Positions 30,560 to 35,549 of a stretch of 35,549 nt of DNA are shown in pieces. A program made the translations under genes and the position numbers. Within the stretch, counting starts at the first letter, position 1. The number at the start of each line of letters is the position of its first letter. A model generated the notes under the pieces. The model searched no databases and had not been told where the DNA came from. It saw nothing but the letters and a program-made list of their open reading frames with translations. This DNA is from a candidate division FCPU426 bacterium (GTDB taxonomy: Bacteria > Oederibacteriota > JAJYGY01 > DAIDJD01): positions 1 to 35,549 of the forward strand of contig DAIDJD010000009.1 in assembly GCA_027451505.1 (NCBI GenBank), in the 5' to 3' direction.

Positions 30560-33500
30560 TGGACCGCCTGATCGAAGGCTGCGCCCGCCACCGCTGGGCG
30601 ACCCTGGCCGTGGTGCTGCTCCTGTGCGGCTGGGCTTGGTGGTCCCTGGAGCGGACGCCCTTGGACGCCATCCCGGACTTGTCCGATACCCAGGTCATCG
30701 TGTATTCCCGCTGGGACCAGAGCCCGGACTTGGTCGAGGACCAGGTGACCGGGCCCATCGTCCGGGCCCTGATGGGGGCCCCCAAGGTCAAGGCCATACG
30801 GGGGCTCTCGGACTTCGGGTATTCCTACGTGTACGTCATCTTCGACAACGGGACCGACCCGTATTGGGCCCGCAGCCGGGTGCTGGAGTACCTGTCGAAG
30901 ATCCAGGGGGAGCTCCCCGAGGGGGTCAAGACCGAGCTCGGGCCCGACGCCTCCAGCGTGGGTTGGGTCTACGAGTACGCGCTGGTGGACCCCACGGGCA
31001 GGCTCGACCTTGGGCAGTTGCGCTCCTTCCAGGACTGGACCCTCAAGTACGCGCTGCAGTCCCTGCCCGGGGTCGCCGAGGTGGCCACGGTGGGGGGGTT
31101 CACGCGCGAGATCCAGGTCCAGGTGGATCCCGCCAAGCTCCTGGCCGACGGCGTCCCCATCCGGCGGGTCGTCGACGCCGTCCGGGGGGCCAACCGCGAG
31201 ACCGGCGCCGGCTTGATCGAGTCCGCGGGCCGCGAATACATGGTCCGCGGCCGGGGCTACGCCACCACGCCCTCCGACTTCGGGAGCGCGCCGGTGCGGT
31301 GGGATGCCCGGACCGGGACCGCCCTGCGGGTTCGGGACGTGGCCCGGGTGGTTTGGGGCCCGGACCGCCGCCGGGGGATCGCCGAGTTGGACGGCACGGG
31401 CGGCGTGGTCGGGGGCATCGTGGTGATGCGCCAGGGGGAAAATGCGCTGGCGGTCATCGATGCGGTGAAGCGTAGGCTGGAGGACCTCAAGGCCAGCCTG
31501 CCTCCCGGAGTCCGGATCGTGCCGGTCTACGACCGCTCGGACCTGATCCGGCGGGCCATGCACACGGTCCGCCACGAGTTGCTCCTGGAGATGGTCGTCG
31601 TCAGCCTGGTCATCCTGCTCTTCCTCTGGCACATCCCCAGCGCCCTCATCCCCATCCTCACCCTGCCCGTGGCGGTGCTGCTGGCCTTCATCCCCATGCG
31701 GCTCCTGGGCGTGTCGGCCAACATCATGTCCATGGCCGGGATCGCGGTGGCCATCGGCGCGATGGTGGACGCCTCCATCGTGGTGGTGGAGAACAGCCAC
31801 AAGCGCCTGGAGGAGTGGCAGGCCCGGGGGCGCCCCGGCGACCACCGCGGGGTCCTGGTGCGGGCCATCCAGGAGGTGGCCCGCCCGAGCTTCTTCTCGC
31901 TGCTCGTCATCGCCGTCGCTTTCCTGCCGGTCTTCGCCCTCACGGGCCGCGAGGGGCGCCTGTTTAAGCCCCTCGCCTGGACCAAGAACCTGTCCATGCT
32001 GGTGGCCGCCGTGCTCGCCGTCACCCTGGATCCGGCCCTGCGGCTCACGCTCATCCGCCTCGAGGAGTTCAGCTTCCGGCCCCGCTGGCTGGCCAAGGCG
32101 GCCAACGCCGTGCTGGTGGGCCGCGTGCACAAGGAGGAGGAGAACCCGGTCAGCCGGCTCCTGTTCAGGCTCTACCATCCGGTCGTGGCGTGGGTCCTGG
32201 CCCACCCGCGGCGGACCATCGTCGCGGCCCTGCTTTTGCTGGCGGCGACGGTCCCGGTCTATCTCCGTTTGGGCTCGGAATTCATGCCGAACCTGGACGA
32301 GGGCACCCTCCTGTACATGCCCACGGCCCTTCCGGGCATGTCCGTGGCCGTCGCGGAGGGCCTCCTGGGGCGGCAGGACCGCATCCTGCGGGCCTTCCCC
32401 GAGGTGGAGCGGGTCTTCGGCAAGGCCGGCCGGGCCGACACCCCGACGGACGTGGCCCCCCTGTCCATGTTCGAGACCACGGTGACGTTGAAGCCGCGGT
32501 CCCAATGGCCGGAGAAGCCCCGCTGGTATTCGGGATGGATGCCCGCGGGCCTCAAGCCCCTGGTCCGCTGGATCTGGGACGACCGCATGACCACCGACGA
32601 GCTCATCGAGCGCATGGACCGGAGCCTGCGCTTCGCCGGCATGCCCAACATCTGGACCCAGCCCATCATCAACCGCATCGACATGCTCGACACCGGCATC
32701 CGCACCCCGGTGGGGGTCAAGATCCTCGGGCCGGACTTGGGCGTCATCCAGGGGATAGGGGAGAAGGTGGAGCGCCTCCTGAAGGCGGTTCCAGGCACCC
32801 GTTCCGTGGTGGCCGAACGCAGCGCGGGGGGCTACTTCCTGGACGTGGATTGGGACCGGGAGGCGCTGGCCCGCTACGGCATCTCGGTGGCCGAGGCCCA
32901 GGACGACCTCGACGCGGCCGTGGGGGGTGCGGACGCGGGCACCGTGATCCTGGGCGCGCAACGCTACCCCGTGGTGGTGCGCTACCCGCAGGAGCTGCGC
33001 CAGGGCGGTTGGGCGCTGCGCCATGTCCTCCTGACCTCCCCCAACGGGGCCCCCGTGTCCCTCGGCGAGGTGGCCCGAATCCGGCGCGTGGAGGGTCCGG
33101 GCATGGTCCGGGACGAGGACGGGCAATTGGCCGGCTACGTCAGCGTCGACGTGGCCGGGCGCGACCTGGGCGGCTACGTCCGGGATGCCCGGGCCGCGTT
33201 GGCCAAGGGGCTCGCCCTGCCCCCCGGATACAGCATCCTGTGGAGCGGCCAGTACGAGGACATGCGCCACGCCAAGCGGAGCCTGGCCGTGGTCCTGCCC
33301 CTGACCCTGGTCCTGATCTGGGTGTTGCTCTACCTCAACACCGGTTCCGCGACCAAGACGGCCATCGTGCTCCTGGCGGTGCCCTTTTCGCTCATCGGGG
33401 CGGTCTGGCTGCTGTGGATCCTCGGCTACAACCTCTCCGTCGCGGTGGCCGTGGGCATGATCGCGCTGGCCGGGCTCGACGCCGAGACCGGCATCTTCAT

Positions 33501-33807
33501 GCTGCTGTACCTGGACCTGGCCCACGACGCCGCCGCCGCGGAGGGCCGCATGCGCGACGAGGCCGACCTCAAGGCGGCCATCGTCCACGGGGCCGTCCAG
33601 CGCGTCCGCCCCAAGGTCATGACCGTGGCCACGGCCTTCTGCGGCCTTTTGCCGGTCATGTTCGCGGTGGGCACGGGCGCCGACGTGATGAAGCGCATCG
33701 CCGCGCCCATGGTGGGGGGCCTGTTCTCGTCCTTCGCGCTGGAGCTGGCCGTGTACCCGGCGGTGTATTACCTTTGGAAGGCCAAGGGCATGCGCCCCGG
33801 GGCCTGA
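30556..33807 (+). CDS. cusA: CusA-type heavy-metal RND efflux pump (Cu/Ag)
   Basis: This 1083-residue, 12-span RND transporter belongs to the heavy-metal (HME) group, with an N-terminal ARHRWATLA-like helix, PDLSDTQVIVYSRW and the proton-relay aspartate in GAMVDASIVVVEN (Asp405). The three methionines that bind Cu(I)/Ag(I) in E. coli CusA are all present: LLYMPTALPG (Met588), APLSMFETT (Met638) and NRIDMLDTG (Met710). This supports monovalent copper/silver over Zn/Co/Ni. It moves metal from the periplasm or inner membrane out through the TolC partner using the proton gradient. The ATG overlaps the adaptor's stop (ATGA), with a second ATG three bases later. No small CusF-like gene is in between. 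Confidence 0.95.
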   Translation: MMDRLIEGCARHRWATLAVVLLLCGWAWWSLERTPLDAIPDLSDTQVIVYSRWDQSPDLVEDQVTGPIVRALMGAPKVKAIRGLSDFGYSYVYVIFDNGTDPYWARSRVLEYLSKIQGELPEGVKTELGPDASSVGWVYEYALVDPTGRLDLGQLRSFQDWTLKYALQSLPGVAEVATVGGFTREIQVQVDPAKLLADGVPIRRVVDAVRGANRETGAGLIESAGREYMVRGRGYATTPSDFGSAPVRWDARTGTALRVRDVARVVWGPDRRRGIAELDGTGGVVGGIVVMRQGENALAVIDAVKRRLEDLKASLPPGVRIVPVYDRSDLIRRAMHTVRHELLLEMVVVSLVILLFLWHIPSALIPILTLPVAVLLAFIPMRLLGVSANIMSMAGIAVAIGAMVDASIVVVENSHKRLEEWQARGRPGDHRGVLVRAIQEVARPSFFSLLVIAVAFLPVFALTGREGRLFKPLAWTKNLSMLVAAVLAVTLDPALRLTLIRLEEFSFRPRWLAKAANAVLVGRVHKEEENPVSRLLFRLYHPVVAWVLAHPRRTIVAALLLLAATVPVYLRLGSEFMPNLDEGTLLYMPTALPGMSVAVAEGLLGRQDRILRAFPEVERVFGKAGRADTPTDVAPLSMFETTVTLKPRSQWPEKPRWYSGWMPAGLKPLVRWIWDDRMTTDELIERMDRSLRFAGMPNIWTQPIINRIDMLDTGIRTPVGVKILGPDLGVIQGIGEKVERLLKAVPGTRSVVAERSAGGYFLDVDWDREALARYGISVAEAQDDLDAAVGGADAGTVILGAQRYPVVVRYPQELRQGGWALRHVLLTSPNGAPVSLGEVARIRRVEGPGMVRDEDGQLAGYVSVDVAGRDLGGYVRDARAALAKGLALPPGYSILWSGQYEDMRHAKRSLAVVLPLTLVLIWVLLYLNTGSATKTAIVLLAVPFSLIGAVWLLWILGYNLSVAVAVGMIALAGLDAETGIFMLLYLDLAHDAAAAEGRMRDEADLKAAIVHGAVQRVRPKVMTVATAFCGLLPVMFAVGTGADVMKRIAAPMVGGLFSSFALELAVYPAVYYLWKAKGMRPGA

Positions 33808-33817
33808 CGGGTGGACC

Positions 33818-33840
33818 GCCCCGGCCGCGGGGGCCGGGGC
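33818..33840 (+). terminator. 9-bp GC hairpin between pump and cupredoxin genes
   Basis: GCCCCGGCC-GCGGG-GGCCGGGGC forms a 9-bp perfect stem just after the pump's stop codon. No T-run follows. It may lower read-through or protect the long upstream message while the cupredoxin keeps its own strong ribosome-binding site. Confidence 0.35.
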
Positions 33841-33866
33841 CCCTTGAGCTTGTGAGGAGGTGTCCC

Positions 33867-34286
33867 ATGAGGAAGACCGTGTTCATCCTAACCCTGCTGG
33901 GCTTGGCCTTCGGCGTCGCGCCCCAAGGCCGCGCCGCGGGGGTCCCCGCGCCGTCGCCGACGGAGGGGGCCGGTGGCGGCGCCGTCCACGAGCCGGCGAG
34001 GCGGCCCCGAAGGGTCCCCCGGGCCGTCACCGTGGCCGTATCCGTCACCGAGGACGGGTTCGTCCCGTCCGAGATCCGGGCCCGCCGGGGCCGCCCGCTG
34101 AGGTTGGTCGTCACGCGCCGGACCGACGACACCTGCGCCCGCAGCATCGTGGTCCCGGAATACCATCTCAGCCGCGACCTGCCCCTGGGCAAGCCCGTGA
34201 GCCTGACGTTGATCCCGCGCAAGGCCGGGACCATCCACTTCGCCTGCGGCATGGGCATGGTCCAGGGGACGATCCAGGTGCGCTGA
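33867..34286 (+). CDS. Exported cupredoxin-like copper-binding protein
   Basis: The 139-residue protein has a signal peptide (MRKTVFILTLLGLAFGVAPQGRAA), a ~28-residue linker rich in Pro, Arg and Gly, and a cupredoxin-like beta domain (about 53-139). Candidate copper ligands are Cys90 (DDTCARS), His100, Cys127 and Met129/Met131 (HFACGMGMVQGTIQVR). The LPLGKPVSLTLIPRKAGTIHFACGMGM pattern is the form often found beside or fused to Cu-efflux pumps. It probably passes periplasmic copper to the pump, as CusF does in E. coli with a different fold. GAGGAGGTG before the ATG is the strongest ribosome-binding site in the operon. Confidence 0.85.
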   Translation: MRKTVFILTLLGLAFGVAPQGRAAGVPAPSPTEGAGGGAVHEPARRPRRVPRAVTVAVSVTEDGFVPSEIRARRGRPLRLVVTRRTDDTCARSIVVPEYHLSRDLPLGKPVSLTLIPRKAGTIHFACGMGMVQGTIQVR

Positions 34287-34303
34287 CCCCCGGGCGGGGC
34301 GCC

Positions 34304-34325
34304 GGGCCGTGCCGCGGCATGGCCC
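34304..34325 (+). terminator. Hairpin after the copper-efflux operon
   Basis: GGGCCGTGCC-GC-GGCATGGCCC is a 10-bp stem with one G-U pair and a very short loop, 18 bp after the cupredoxin stop. No T-run follows. It is the likeliest end of the copper operon, but its strength as a terminator is uncertain. Confidence 0.35.
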
Positions 34326-34376
34326 AGGAGCGGTTCGCCCACTTTTGCGTCACAAACCCCCACCGACGGAGGCCCC

Positions 34377-34982
34377 ATGCGCAAGGTCATCCTCTGGATG
34401 TCGATCTCCCTGGACGGATATTTCGAGGGTCCGGACCGGGATATAAGCTGGCACAAGGTGGACGCCGAGCTTCACGACCACATGAACCGCGAACTCGCCA
34501 AGATGTCGGCGTTCCTGACCGGGCGCAAGACCCATGAACTAATGGCCGGCTTCTGGCCCGCGGCGGAACAAACGCACCCGGGCGACAGGCAAATGGCCGA
34601 ATTCGCGGCCCTTTGGAAGCGGATGCCGAAATACGTGTACAGCCGAACCTGGCAGGACACCTCCTGGAACAGCGTCCCGGTCCGCGCCGTGGTTCCGGCG
34701 GAGGTCCGGGCCCTGAAGGCCCTGCCGGGGGGCGACATGACCGTGGGAGGGGCCGAATTGGACGCGGAATTTATGAGGCTCGGCCTTATCGACGAGTTCC
34801 GGATCTACGTGCATCCCGTCGTGGTGGGCCAAGGCAAGCCGCTGTTTCCGGAGGGGACTCGAATGCAGGAACTGCGGCTTTTGGAGACGAAGGCCTTTGG
34901 GAACGGCGTGGTCATGATGAGATATGAGAAGAGCGCGAGCTTGGCACAGGGGGCGGGACAAAGCGGTAAGGCGGGCGTATGA
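34377..34982 (+). CDS. Dihydrofolate reductase/RibD-C-like family protein
   Basis: The 201-residue protein begins MRKVILWMSISLDGYFEGPDRDISWHKVD, the N-terminal pattern of the dihydrofolate-reductase-like RibD C-terminal family. It continues with AFLTGRKTHELMAGFWP, KYVYSRTWQD, GGDMTVGGAELDAEFMRLGLIDEFRIYVHPVVVGQGKPLFP, a typical NADPH-binding layout (VGGAEL for the glycine-rich turn). Members are cytosolic NADPH-dependent reductases of mostly unknown substrate; it is not a standard FolA. ATG 34377 follows CGGAGG. There is no obvious link to the copper genes. About 20 C-terminal residues look disordered. Confidence 0.88.
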   Translation: MRKVILWMSISLDGYFEGPDRDISWHKVDAELHDHMNRELAKMSAFLTGRKTHELMAGFWPAAEQTHPGDRQMAEFAALWKRMPKYVYSRTWQDTSWNSVPVRAVVPAEVRALKALPGGDMTVGGAELDAEFMRLGLIDEFRIYVHPVVVGQGKPLFPEGTRMQELRLLETKAFGNGVVMMRYEKSASLAQGAGQSGKAGV

Positions 34983-35016
34983 TTTCCGCACCGAAAGCGC
35001 CTCTTCCGGATGGATC

Positions 35017-35549
35017 GTGCCCCCCAAACGACGCTTCCTCGTCCTCGACGCCATGCGGGGAGTCGCCGCGATTTTCGTCGCCCAACGCCACACCCATGAC
35101 CTCTGGGGGCACCACCTTTGCGGCGCGAGTTACCTCGCGGTGGACTTCTTCTTCGCTCTCAGCGGCTTGGTCCTAGCCGAGGCTTATGGCGCGGAGTTGG
35201 ACGCGGGCTTGGGTTCGGGAAGGTTCCTGGCGATGCGGGTCGCCCGTCTTTATCCCCTTTATCTTCTCGGGGGCATCCTCGGCCTGGTCCCCATCATCCG
35301 GGAGGCGACGCGTTTGCCGCTCATGCGCGGCTACGCGATGGGGGTCGCGGTCTGCACCCTCGCCCTCCTTCCGCATGCCCCCTTCGGTCCCGCCTCCGGC
35401 CACCCTGCCCCACTGTATCCCGCGGACGTGGTCGCTTGGTCCATCGCCGCCGAGCTCCTGGTGAATTTCTTCTATGCGGCGCTGTGGACCCGGCTTAGGG
35501 GGCGGGTCCTGTTCCTTTGGCTTGGGCTCACCGCGATGGTCTTGGCGGT
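35017..35549 (+). CDS. Acyltransferase-3 family membrane protein (3' end outside window)
   Basis: I translated this by hand; it is missing from the ORF track because it has no stop before the window ends. About 177 residues are visible from GTG: FLVLDAMRGVAAIFVAQRHTHDLWG, then YLAVDFFFALSGLVLAEAYG and FLAMRVARLYPLYLLGGILGLV. The LDxxRGxAA, DFFFxLSG and RxxRLYPLY motifs define the acyltransferase-3 (OatA/NodX-like) family of multi-spanning enzymes that acylate surface polysaccharides or lipids. Substrate unknown. The start is provisional, as the frame is open a little further upstream and no strong ribosome-binding site is seen. Confidence 0.82.
   Translation, partial: MPPKRRFLVLDAMRGVAAIFVAQRHTHDLWGHHLCGASYLAVDFFFALSGLVLAEAYGAELDAGLGSGRFLAMRVARLYPLYLLGGILGLVPIIREATRLPLMRGYAMGVAVCTLALLPHAPFGPASGHPAPLYPADVVAWSIAAELLVNFFYAALWTRLRGRVLFLWLGLTAMVLA

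Noticed and set aside
30511-33588. 1025-residue minus-strand ORF opposite the RND pump
   Set aside because: Antisense shadow; the translation is His/Gln/Asp-rich and matches no fold, and the plus strand is an unmistakable CusA.

Overview
The window is very GC-rich, densely coded DNA from a Gram-negative bacterium; TonB receptor, TolC, RND pump and a giant cyclic-glucan synthase all imply two membranes. The gene mix (group-4-hydrogenase-like complex, nitrogen-oxide-response genes, Crp/Fnr regulator, copper efflux) fits a respiratory or facultatively anaerobic soil or sediment organism. Acidobacteriota (Holophaga/Geothrix type) or a deltaproteobacterial lineage are my best guesses; this is inference, since there is no rRNA or other phylogenetic marker. 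No tRNA, rRNA, CRISPR array, insertion sequence or phage gene was recognised.

Region 1 (1-6.9 kb, minus strand): an operon of arsR-type regulator, hyfB, hyfC, hyfE, hyfF and a hyfG-like subunit cut by the window edge. It starts from a consensus promoter (TTGACA-N16-TATAAT) followed by a perfect inverted repeat. The large subunit has lost both cysteines of its N-terminal Ni-binding CxxC, so this is probably an energy-converting-hydrogenase-related (Ehr-like) ion or quinone module and not a hydrogenase. A small two-repeat protein with CxCW motifs lies just upstream.

Region 2 (7.3-12.9 kb, plus strand): YwiC-like membrane protein, tandem DUF2249 protein, a COX1/NnrS-like membrane protein, a DUF59/MIP18 Fe-S factor, a DGC zinc-binding protein, a Crp/Fnr regulator and a second COX1-like membrane protein paralogous to the first. 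The set resembles nitric-oxide/nitrogen-oxide accessory loci, but no reductase is present in the window.

Region 3 (12.9-22.7 kb, minus strand): a degenerate receiver-domain protein, a 17-codon leader ORF, an 8.7-kb cyclic beta-1,2-glucan synthase gene (ndvB type) and an ECF sigma factor. The first and last genes share a near-identical ~28-nt leader directly before their start codons.

Region 4 (22.9-25.3 kb): hemerythrin-like protein, HPr-family protein, a second ArsR-type regulator and a TauE/SafE permease.

Region 5 (25.3-34.3 kb, plus strand): TonB-dependent receptor, then after a dyad an apparent Cu/Ag efflux operon: Cys-containing exported protein, TolC-like channel, CusB-like adaptor, CusA-like RND pump and exported cupredoxin. 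The pump keeps the three methionine ligands of CusA. The adaptor lacks the lipoyl/alpha-hairpin section that normally reaches the outer-membrane channel. The window ends with a DHFR/RibD-like reductase and a truncated acyltransferase-3 gene.
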